Source: Membranipora membranacea (taxonomy: Eukaryota > Bryozoa > Gymnolaemata > Cheilostomatida > Membraniporidae). Taken from it: a stretch of DNA of 64,000 nucleotides. Position numbers and translations under genes: made by a program. This document shows, in pieces, positions 1-12,200 of the stretch. Below the pieces are notes generated by a model. The model searched no databases. It was not told the origin of the DNA and worked only from the letters and a program-made list of their open reading frames with translations. Location: positions 7,083,501 through 7,147,500 of the forward strand of contig OU612070.1 in NCBI GenBank assembly GCA_914767715.1, given 5' to 3'. Positions within the stretch are counted from its first letter, which is position 1; the number at the start of each line of letters is the position of its first letter.

Positions 1-276
1 TTATGGGATTAATTTTGTTGCGCTAAACATCAAGCAACCGTCTTAATTTGCTAAAACATGATATCATTGGGCCAACCGAGTCTGACTATGGTTGTTCTTA
101 TGTTATGGTTGGTAAGTCACGCTCCTGCCTTTTGATGCTATTGATAGAAATATCAAATGAATTACTTGAAAAAGGCACAGCCTACAAGTCCAACTACAGG
201 TTAGCTCTTTTCAAAGTAGTGTTTTGATGGATGAGATAAGAGACACCAGTGTTTTATCTCAGCGTTTGTACTGTAG
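1..276. other. Window edge, probably intron of the upstream end of the Rod/KNTC1-like gene
   Basis: No exon can be supported here. A short open stretch at about 35-111 ends in a good donor (GTAAGT at 112), but its phase does not join the exon that starts at 277, so I do not call it. The first supported acceptor is the CTGTAG ending at 276. Confidence 0.4.
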
Positions 277-3200
277 GACCTGATAGAGAGATATCAGTAT
301 ATAAGAGGATATGATAGTACAGGTTTACTCTGGGAGCAGAAGGCTGTCGAGGTAGTGATGTGTATAAATCAGCCGAGTTATCGACTGCAGGCTGTCACAG
401 CACTTGCTATGCATTGTCAGACTCCCTGGTCTAAATGTATCGCTCAGATGGTAGATCAGACATGTGACCTGCTACAGCATCAAGAGTAAGTTCCTCTGAG
501 GTTTACAGTTTTTTATTCTAAAGAGTTTGGCTCTCATTTGATCAAGTAAGATCCGGTTTGCATGCATTCGAGTTGGCTCCCTTCCATGGATAAGCCATAG
601 TAGGGGGAAGCAATTTCAATTGCAGGTAATGTGGACCAAACCTGGTCTAGACTTGCATAGATGAGGGAAGATGATACTGATGGCTGCCTCTGATAACTCG
701 AACATCATTGAGAGACGTCACAATACCTCTTGTTGTTACAAGACAGAGAGACATGATATTGACCCCCCCCCCCCCCATATCTGGTGCCAAGTTGCTCTTA
801 GTTTACAGACATGTCGAAACACTCGGTACAGTTGTTAGGCTTGGGGACTTGGACCCAGGACCTCCAACACGTATGTGTAATAGGGTAGGCTTTCTAAATA
901 ACGGGGCTACCTCCTAATCCCATCTACCTCCTAAACCTTGCTACATAGGTATGCTACGGAAAGCATATTTTATATTTATTACCAGAAACATATCAGAGTT
1001 AAGGGATATACAGAAGAGATCCGTCCTCTCACACCTCCTGTCAACATATAACATACCGAGGGAGGTGATACCTACACCCAGAAACGCTATCATGATCATC
1101 AAATATATACTGAGGAAAAGTGATCATAGTCTGAGTGGTCTACAACATGCACTGCAGGTAAAGTATATCTTTAGTGATTTAATGATACTAAGTGATTTTA
1201 ATGTGATTTCAAGTATACAAGTCGGTGTGTAATGTTTGATCTCATACCAACATTAAAATTTCAAGTTATGACCGCTGAATCTGAAATAACTTTTGAGTTT
1301 CCCCATTTCCCCTGTTTAATATGCTGTCGGTAAATTTATATCCATGCTCTTACTAATAAGTTTTTTCACTTGTGATACAAGTAATGATTCCTATTACATT
1401 TATCAAACTGAAATTCATAATTGATCTTGCCCTGTCACTCCTTAGAAATGATGAGTATCAGCACTTATCAATGCGGTTTGCTTTGCAATATATCTAACAT
1501 TGACTGTCCTGAACAGGTAGGTCAAGCGTTGATGGTTGATGACACCGCAGTTTATCTGGCAGCGTGTCAAGGTCGCCTCTCTACATTTACTGACGTCGCT
1601 GACATAATACCTATCATACCTGATGACATCACGTGTCATGTGATCACACGACTCGTCAGTCAGTGTGTGGAGTTACTCACTCAGTCTGGTACAATAGACC
1701 ACAAGCTGGGGCAGCACTGGGCGGATGTGACAATCAGTCTTATTAATAATCACCGCTCGCTCATTGGTAGGTGAAAAACATTAATATCACGAGTCTACTT
1801 AAAGGGCAACCAAGGTTTCGCAGCAATGCATTGGTGGGTAATAAATAATGTGCTAGGCAGCATCAGCTTTGTGCATGACGCGGCGCAAAACTCAAAGTAG
1901 TTGCTGACTCTAAGCTGGGTAACACCGCAGTTTAGGGGAGGTTCCAAGACATTGCTGTAATAATGATAGAGCACAGGCTAAATGATAACAGGAAACTGCT
2001 CTGTGGTATTCTATTTTAGCTGAGTTTGAGTACCTGATGGATGTATTGTTTCACAAGAATTCTGACTGAATAATCATCAGAATTAGATTTTGTCTTTTTC
2101 CCTATGCAGAAGGTGCAATCTGCTATCACTCGATGAGAACTTGTTTGAAACCTTGGTTGCCCTTTAATCTTTATTAAACCGCGTGCATCATCGACTGTGT
2201 CATGAACAAGGCAAGCTGCTTGAGAATTGCAAGAGGTCGGCTGTACTGAACTTATTCCCCTTTTCCATAAAATATATACATGTATCAGTGGTGTGCTTTG
2301 TCTATTAGACAAAAAACTACCTTAGTACAAGCTGATCACATGGTCTAAGCGCAGGACAAACTCAATGTCAATTGTCACAACCCCTCGTTTCGATGTCCTT
2401 GACCTTACATATTGACAGCTATCTGTATATACACACTGAGACATTCCTAGTTACCATCCACTTCTTTCTCAAACCAATGTCCTTTCTTACAGATTCCAGT
2501 TACTTCCATACTCCAATCACGCTACTCGGTCAACAGATCAAAGCAATTATTACTCTCAAGGTTTGTTAGTCTCAACTCTAGAAAAGATTTGCCAAATGTT
2601 TTCATCTCAATTGTTTAAAATTATGATATTTTTTCTTCTAATGATGAAAATTTTAATTTATTGTATTTTTTACACGAAATGCAGCCCCTTTAAACCCGCT
2701 GAGTTTAAATGGAAAACTTAATTGCAGAGTCATCTGCATTTAACAAGTGTGTAATACCAATTACAGGATGAGTATGGGATTGATATATCTCTGATGAACC
2801 TATCTGAAACTTCTACTTGTAAAAATCACCTCATCCAAATAATAGAAGTTATCTTAGATGAAAGCAAAGCAGGAGGTGAGTGTTCCTAAACCCCTTTAAG
2901 AAAATGGTACGACCTTTTTCAACTCCATGACACTAATGCAAAAGTGAAGACTTGATTCACATAACTGTCAATCTGACTGTTTGAAAAATTTGAAACATAT
3001 TTAACATTCCAAGTTCAAATCTGGAACTGTAATTCTCCACCTTTTAAGGCCAAAACACTCATAATAATATGGTTAATTGGTCAATATTTGCTTCCACTCT
3101 AATGATTTAACAAATTCAAACATATTTGGCATATGACGTAGCAATAATTCAACCTGGAAGAGAATAGCAATCTGCATAAATCATTAAATACCGCATGCCT

Positions 3201-6200
3201 TTTTAGATCAGCCAGATGATGATCAGTCTGATGCAGTTGTCAAGGGGATTAACAAGCAACTGTGGAGACTAGTCAGATTTGGACAACTGACACATATATC
3301 AGCAGGAGAAGTGAATAACATTGTCATAGGGACTGTCAGCAAGAGCTGTCTTGCTGCTATACCTCAACTTCTCAGGTGAGCCCCAAACAAATTAAGAGAT
3401 TGCTCCAGCTAGCTGGCATATGCAAAACATTTTCCAACTTAGCTGAAACAGTTAGTAATTGACACTAAAATGGAAATTATGGTGGCCAAAGTCAGGCGTC
3501 TTTATTGGAAGTCTTAAATCTTAAAGACTTTGTTTGAGGCTGCTCTTTTGTATCACATCTTATTCTCCATATTTTATTCTATCATGTGAGCGATTTTCAG
3601 CTTTAGAATCCAAATATTGAGGAAGTTGTGGCCTCCCAAACTTCCAGGGTGATTGCCTTCAATCGGCATTGGGAATAAGCGGATGTTTCCCCTGGGGTAC
3701 GTCACAACCATAGACATGTGTTTTGTCTATGGTCATACTTATTATGAGTTATTAGTTAATACACTAATAATCACACAGATAAGATGATGATCAAAATTCA
3801 TACCCGGGTGGGAATCGAACCCGGGTCCCCATACCTATAGGCAATCACCATCACGCCACTTGGACCAACTAGGTTAGCCAGTAAACAATATAGCTCAGTG
3901 TTAGCGGCGTTGCCTGCAAAGCCATTTGGACCTGGGTTCGAGACCGTTACAGATCTGAACATTTTGATCAACATATTTATTAGTGTATCGTAATAAGTAT
4001 GATGGTTGTGACGTACCCTAGGGATTGCCGGCTGATTCTTACTGCCAATAAATTGCCGTCACCTTTGAAGTTTGAGAGGCCATAACTTCCTCAATATTTG
4101 GATTCTAAAGCTGAAAATGGCTCACATGATAGAATAAAATATGGAGAATAAGATGTGATACAAAAGAGCAGCCTCAAACAAAGTCTTTAAAAGATTAATA
4201 ATAGTGAAATTCCACCACTTTTCTTGTAATGTATCATCTTTGTGGTTTTAATGTTAGATCGATCCATTAATTCTTAATCGCTATCCAGAGTCATTGCCAG
4301 TCATGATGACTCTGTGGAGACTGCAGACTCGGTGTTCAGACAGCTGAGGTGGGCTGTAACACAACAAGTGGGAAATGTAAAGAACGCTAAACTTCTATAT
4401 AAGTTATCCTCTTACTGTGTCACTCGAGTATCACCTGGTAGGTCATCTTATCAATATATGTATTGGATTATATATTTATAAATTAACTTTATTCTCTGAA
4501 CAAAGTCTTGAAGATGCAAAATGACAAACACATAGTTATTATATTTCAACAATATAATAATTAAATATTTGATAATTGAGTGTGACTTCTCTGATCCCTC
4601 AAGTTAAATTGTTTTTGTTTTGAGTTGTCCCCTCAGATCAAAGGGCCAACAACTCTCACCTTTCATACTAAACACAGACGTGGTTTATTCTAGCTCTGTG
4701 AAACTTTGCACGCATAGTATTTTGTATAATAAGATGATCAAATGATGTAAAACTTGATTTGTTCTCTTTAGATCTTCTACTAGATGCAGCAAACCTTCAC
4801 AGTTACTTACATTTCCACTGTGACCTCATGTCTAACTGTCTGGGAGGCGGAGACTGTGACATGGAGGACCTATCAGAATCAGGGGACGGGAGGGCGGAGC
4901 TAGAACAGCTGTTCACAAGGAAGTATTACAACGAGAAGGATTTACTTGTGAATACAAAAGAAACTAGTAAACTTGTCAATTCTGTGCTGCATGGCATCAT
5001 AGCAACAAAATCTCCTATGTGGTGAGTTGTCCAGCTGGAAGATTACGTGTTTGAAATGTGTTCTTTGCAAGAGAGTTAAAAAAAGAAGAGAAATTAAACA
5101 CATTTAAATGTCATGCCTTTGAATGTGATCGGTCAAGTGTTTGTGACCACGAGAGAAAGAATAGTGCTGTCAAGCTGCAATGATACCCATATTCATTTGT
5201 AAAATGAACTCTTTAACTGTTATGTAATACATAGCTGCTCAGAAGCCTTTGTAGAGCCCTTGCATACGAACAAATAGCTCGGTGGGTCAACTTTTTGGCG
5301 AAGCTCTCAGATAGAATTGGGTTTATTTTACGATTTTAGTGATGTGATGGACTCGATGGAACATCATGAGAGTTTTACAGATTTACTCAGTAATAACTCA
5401 CATGATTTATTACTGATAAGGCTGTCCTTACTACTGTACTACAGCCCTAACTCACTCACTGCTTATACTCATCAACACTGTATCACGGTAAGTTCTATCA
5501 ATTACAAAACTCTTTATTTCAATTGAATTCAATAAATTTAATAGTTAACGATGCACCTCTAAGATTCCGGAAAACTGACATCAGGCAATAGACATATAAA
5601 TACCTTATTTTATGTTTATCGTGTGACAGTGCGATGGTGCGATGCCATCACAACATTATTTGACTTATGGCGGTATCACGGTTGATTTCGGCTGATATAG
5701 AGATCCCCTCAAAACAATACCAGATGAGAGTATGTTACTGCTGAGATTCTACACACTTGACTGCTATACTGAGTAAATATTTTATTGCAATTAACTATTA
5801 TCATGTCCTCCGTAAAGAGTAGCCGGTTTCCAGCTGGCATTGGTAAAGGGCACAGCATGAGTACCATGGGTCCCAGTTCCTGTGCCCAAAAGAGGATAAC
5901 TTTCTTTGGTTTCACGATGATGATGTCTTTGTAGATGAGAAACCAGATGAGCTCTACATTGAAAGGTTGTGTCGCGAGAATTCTCACCCGCCTCATGTCC
6001 CAACGTAATCTGGACGTTCAGCTCACATTAGCCTCTCTACTAGACCTGCCGGCCAGCACCGGACTGAGTCTCATAAAAAAAAACGCTGCTTCATTCGGGT
6101 CTCAGTTCATTAGGATATTAGCACTCACTAATGTGGCCCTGGTGCTGTGCTCTACACACAAACAAGAGGAGTACAAGAAGAAATGTATGGTTCTGAAACA

Positions 6201-9200
6201 AGATTCTATTTGGGGCTATATTCTCAGCAAATATGGGGTGAGATTAGGTGGCTCTTCCGCTAAAGATGATTTGTAAATCATTGTGGCAATTTTTACACAT
6301 TTCATCAGACCGCAGACATTTTCAAGTTTCTCTTAAAGGATAACATCATTCACAGCAATCTTTTTTTTTCTTTTTTAAATCTACCCTTAAAATACATTCT
6401 TATTCTAGTGATTTTCAAGAAGTCCTGTTCTTCCACAGCATTGTTTAACTCTGTCCTGATTTTGCAGGTGAATTTTCTGCCAGTTTTTGGGAAGATAAGC
6501 AAAAGTCAACTTTTATCTAAGATTGCCACTAAATGTCCACTTCAGGTCATCGATAAATACATCAGGTCAGTATGGGTATGCGATAAAGATAGAACAACTT
6601 ATAGTTGTCCTAGAGCATTGTACTCCTTTTCTGTCCTATTCAAACAATCCCTTCACAAACCAGTTAAAGCAATGGTCAGTTGAATGGAAATGTAACATAG
6701 CAGACAAATAAGATGTCATATATATATATATATATATATGCATTTTTTATTTGCATCCACAATCATCCGAGGATGTTCTCCCTGATATGCAAAGAAACCG
6801 AAAAAAACAGCCGAAATAATATCAAGGAATAAAAATTCTAACTCGATCCAATGAAAACAAATGTTTTGACAAGGCCAATTGGAATGTATGGTTGTTAATG
6901 AACAAAAATGTAAGGTTGCTGAAAGCAGTAGTCATAGTTCGAGCTCTTTAACTTTTTAAGCCCTCGGTAATATGTTGCAAAAGCTACTTTAGGTGGTATT
7001 TGAAAATAATATATAATAATAATATTCCTTTCAGTGATTACAGTATGAGCTTAGACCGAGAGCTTACTTATCTCACCCGTATCCAACATCTTTCTGAGAA
7101 GCACTCCCAGTCTAGGTTCTGGTCACATGACTCCCCAAGCAGCGTAACAATGGATATAGAAACAATTCTAACCGAGATACAAATTCTTTTGGATGCAATA
7201 CCCAACATTGACCAGCAGATCGTTAATAGTCTACTGGAGGGCTGCAACCCATATAACTATTCGCTCCTCAGATTACTACTCAGCAAATGTGGGGACGGTG
7301 CAAACAAGGTACTGTACTATAAACACCTCGGACCCTGTCTGATCTAAGTCTATCTAGCGATGGCTTATTCACAAATTTGAAAGGTTACTGAATCCCTTCC
7401 AATAATCAAATAATCTACTATATAATATCAGATTCCTTTAATCTAACAGTGTACTAAAGACTGCCAACAGACCAAAGCAATATATAGTCTAGCAGCTAGT
7501 TCTTCCATAGGCATGGATCATTTTCACACTGGAAAAATTAAAAGCACTTCTGGGTAAAATTATGTGTAGTTTTAGAAATTGTCACACCTCATGTCACAGG
7601 TTTTTATGACTATTAACTGTACACGCCCAATAAGCTACCACTTCCATATATTATTATTTACTGATTAATTTCATATGTTATAGTAATAAAACTAGCTAAC
7701 TAGCTGCCAGACTATGTATTGCTTTGGTCTTTCGGTAGTCTTTAAGATGCATATTATTCACTTTCCAATCGTAAAAATTATTTTTTAACCTTTTAACTTT
7801 GTTCACGATGTGATGATTTGAGTATTTGCTATTCCATCTACTTCCAGAGGATGAAGTTGCTAGACTTCCTCACTTTGTATAAAAGACATGCGCCTCCAAG
7901 TAAATGGGAATTGGATTTTGTCAAACAGCTATGTGGAGACAATGCCCAATATGAGGAGATAAGTAAGATCCGACTACCATATCAAACCTTGACATCTGGT
8001 AGTGTATGGAAAACTATAAGTAAGTTAGTCTCCTTTGTCTATATCTATGTTTAGTTCAAAACATTTAAAGATTTAAGAAATTCCTTGGAGAAATAATCAA
8101 ATTTTGTAGCACATTGCTAATAAAACAAATATACAACAACTCAAGGGTCCAAAATATTCAGAAAATCTGAATGACTAGACATTTTCAGCATTAAGTTTAT
8201 ACCCTCAAGGATAAGGTGTTTGCATGAGGAAAAGTTCATCTTTTCACACTTGCTTGAAATAGTGAAATTAATGCCTAGCTAAAATTTACTCAACCACATA
8301 ATTTTACAGTTACTTCAACCTAAGCTAGCTATAACAGGCGCCCAAATCAAGCTACATTAAACTATAGCTTATTTTCACGCCGGAAGGACCACAGCAATAC
8401 ATAGTCTGGCAGCTCGTTCTGCACTACGCAATATTTTCACACTTAGAAAATTCAGAGCACTTCTGGGTAAAAATTATGTATTGTGTTACAAATTGTCCAC
8501 CCTTCTCATCTATGAGCTATGAGGTATCCATGGGGCCTAGTGCTGTACCAGCACAATAAACTATCACTTTTATCTACCTGAGAAAACTGTATAAATTAAT
8601 AAATTAAGTACTATTGTAAAATGTCTCCTGACAATGGAACTATATTTATTATGAACTTATGTAGAAGTGGTAGCTTATTAGGTTGGCACGGCACTAGGCC
8701 CCATCAGTACCTTGTAGCTCATAGATGAGAAGGGATGGCAATTTCTAACACTATACATAATTATTACCCAATAGTGCTCTGAATTTTTTAATGTGAAAAT
8801 AATGCATAATTACCTCAGACCTAGCTGCCAGACGACATATTGCTGTGGTCCTTCCCAAATCTTTAAACCACTGCTGACACAGATGGGCTTTGTCCAGCAA
8901 TGCCACCAGTCAAAGATTTAAATAGAGAGTTGTGGCATCAAAACATCTAGCCAGTAGCTTTGAATGGAGTTATGAGCTCTCAAAATGTAAGGAGTATCTT
9001 CTTCCCCAGCCATCCACCATTAGTGATGACATATGTTGAGGTTGACCAATCAGGTGCCTTTAAAATCTAGCTGAGATCCAACATTTTTATTAGTGTTGGA
9101 TCTCAGCTAGATTTTAAAGGCACCTGATTGGTCAACCTCAACATATGTCATCACTAATGGTGGATAGCTGGGGAAGAAGATACTCCTTAAATTTTGAGAG

Positions 9201-12200
9201 CTCATATAACTCCATTCAAAGCTACTGGCTAGATGTTTTGATGCAACAACTCTCTATTTAAATTTTTGACTGGTGGCACTGCTGGGCAAAGCCCTGCTGT
9301 GTCAGCAGTGGTTTAAGTACATAGTCCCACAGTGTTGCATCTCTCCCTATAATACCCTTTACCATTTAACTCTGATATCTTTTACAGAAGCCGAACTGAA
9401 TGTGAACACATTCCGAATACTTCAGCCTATTGCCTCCTTACTAGATGTAAGTGCCCTCAGGCCATCCTGTGTGATGATTATGTCTAACACCGCTCTGATC
9501 TTACCCAGTGCCGAAGCGTTTATGTTGGTTGTGCTTGATTTGGTACCATCAAACTAATGAACTCAAGATACATTAAAAAAACCTGTCACACCACTGCTTT
9601 TTTTCTATCCGAAAGCTGATTCAATTCTGCTCTTCAAATGTAGTTGCCTTTGCAGATTCAGCCAACTCAACCTTTTACTTTATTCCGTTCTAATCTCGAA
9701 GCATGATACATGTGATTACATGATATTTTGCGTCTATCTATTGTGCGTTGTGTCAGCAGACCAGACTTGCCATATACCACATTGTGTCTTCTGCTACAAG
9801 ACCTGCCATATAATGTTTCCTCTGATATGATTACAGATACAGACAGACGTGTTCCTCCTGAACACAGCAGTACAGATAGCTGAGTCTCATATCGGCAAAC
9901 TTACCTCCAGTCACTCTTCTAACTCTACTAACTGGTGTAACGACGAACAGATCAACAATAAGTTCTTTGATGACATCATGACTGTTCTTGCTGCGATCAA
10001 GGTATATAGGTGTAGGGTATTCGGGTATGTGAGGGGTATTTGAGTATGTGTGGGGTATTTGTGGCGGATTTGTTGGTATTTGGGTATCTTTGGGGTATGT
10101 GTGGGGTGTTTTGGTATTTGTGGGTAGGTGTTGGGTATTGGGGTCTGTGTGGTGTATTTGTGGGTAATTGTTGGGTATTTGTGTAGGTGTGGGGTATTTG
10201 GGTCTGTGTGGTGTATTTGTGGGTATTTGTCGGGTATTTGGGTAGGTGTGGGGTATTTGGGTCTGTGTGGTGTAGTTGTGGGTATTTGTTGGGTATTTGG
10301 GTAGGTGTGGGGTATTTGGGTCTGTGTGGTGTATTTGTGGGTAGTGTGGGGTATTTGGGTATGTGTGGGGCATGTGTGAGTATACGGCAAGGTGCGGGGT
10401 TTTCAGGTATTTGTGGGTTTATTTGGTATGTGTTGGGTATTTGTTCGTATTTGTTGGTATTTGAGTTTATGCGGGTATTTATGTATCTAGAGGTACTTGG
10501 GGGTATGTGTGGGGTATGAGTTTATTGATTATTTGGTTGTTAATAAGATGTGTAGATGGGTGGGTATTTGTAAGGGTAGAATGGAGTATTTTATTTAGGT
10601 ATGTGTGGGATGTGTGTGAGTATGGTGGTATGAAGTATTTGGGTATGGATCAGGTATGTGAGGGGTATGGGTGAGTGAGATTAACAGCCCTTGATCAGCT
10701 CATAAATCATTTTTTTCAAACAGCAAAATATTGTATGATGGTTATTTGATATCTTGTTTTATCATAAGGCTGATGAAAACCTCAAATTGGTATTCATTTA
10801 ATGCCGTTTTTTATTGAACTTTATTATCTCAGGACAGGAAGTCAGCAGTTATGTGCTGTCAGTCTCTAGTAGATAAAGTACCACACGGAGTGGAGAGAGT
10901 GCTCGTCACTAAAATATGTCTAGACCTTGCCATTAACTGGAAACAGGCACTCAATCAGGTATGTATAGTAAGATTTGTACTATCTTACATAAAGTTTTAA
11001 TACAGACTAACTTTTATCTACAACTCCCTATTCTTTGGTCCCACTAGTCTGAGCGCTCAAACTCTGCCTCAATTGCAGCATTATCAGTGACATGCTGTCC
11101 CTTGATGGGAATGTGGTTGATAATAAAATGCTACTGACAGTAACCCGGGTAGAGTTTGTGCGCTTAGACTAGTTCATTATATCACGTCTATGGACTAGTT
11201 GGTTTCAGCTTAGAATATGGATTTGTAGATAAAAGGTGATCAGTATTATATTTTGTTGTAAGAGAGTATAAACTACTCACATGAGAACTATAGACAGTTT
11301 TCTGAGCTCTGATTAAGGCCTCAATTCGGAGTTGTCCTCTCTCCAGTTTGGTACTTTCAACCCACGCCGCATAGGAAAAACCTGCTGAAAAGAGGGTTAT
11401 CTTGAAAACCGCTTATAAAAGGATAACAATTATTTTTGATTCAGAATCTGCAACATTGAAAACTCATATGGACATAGTTTGGGAAATAATTTTAGTAATT
11501 GGATAGTCAATTATAGCATTTTCTGCCTGTTTTGCGGAAATTACAATTTGCAAGAAATTATCATGAGTTTCGTCACTAAAATTAAGATTTATCAACATTC
11601 AAGCCTCCAATGATTTGGAAACCCATTTTTATCCTATCATAAGCGGTTTTTCCTATGCGGCATGGGTTAAAAGTACCAAACTGACATACCAACATAAATA
11701 AAAGCTCAGAAAACTGTCTATTTGGAAAGAGCAGAAATTGACAAATTGTCAACCTAACGCTGACACTTTGTACAGTGATCGACTCTTTGTGATGTACACT
11801 GTAAAAGTAAATATAAGCTGCAGTTTGGTCGAGCTAGTTTTGGGGAACTCAATATTAGCTAGCTAAGATTTTCACTTGCCAAGGCCGGAGTCAATATAAG
11901 GTGAGGAGGGCGGATAAATCTTAGCTGGATAAACTTTCACTATTTCAAGCCTTTACCAGAGACTATAGATATATTATCTATAGTCTCTGCCTGTACCACA
12001 TGGCAAAATTCTCTCCTGCTCCTGCAAATACTATACTCTAAGGAATAAGCTAAGAAATAAAATATTTCAACTCTGTGTTGGTTTTTGTCTAATTATAAGG
12101 AGAAAGAAGATATGATGACCGCGGATGCAGTTGTGAGAAAGCTGACGGCTATGTATATGATGTTAGCTGTAGAGCAAGTATTACACGAACACAAGCTCGC

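Noticed and set aside
1446-1516. Apparent frameshift at the start of the third Rod/KNTC1-like exon (a different frame looks open from the acceptor at 1445)
   Set aside because: Using the acceptor GAACAG at 1516 gives a phase-0 join to the previous exon and removes the shift, so no lesion is needed.
3800-3960. Two possible functional tRNA genes
   Set aside because: A and B boxes are present, but the acceptor and anticodon stems pair poorly and both units lie symmetrically inside a palindromic repeat, as expected for tRNA-derived elements.
5229-5234. Search for a second gene inside the long Rod/KNTC1-like introns
   Set aside because: Introns over 300 bases hold only repeats or low-complexity AT-rich sequence; no other phase-consistent exon set was found.
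5856-6000. Apparent frameshift near 5995, because a protein-like frame runs 5856-5999
   Set aside because: The acceptor GTCTTTGTAG at 5934 gives a phase-0 exon 5935-6237 in the right frame. The upstream open stretch is a chance frame.
9831-10390. Long minus-strand open frames of 159 and 180 codons rich in Pro, Thr, His and Tyr
   Set aside because: They are the complement of the G/T minisatellite; the repeat lacks stops in these frames and the peptide is purely repetitive.
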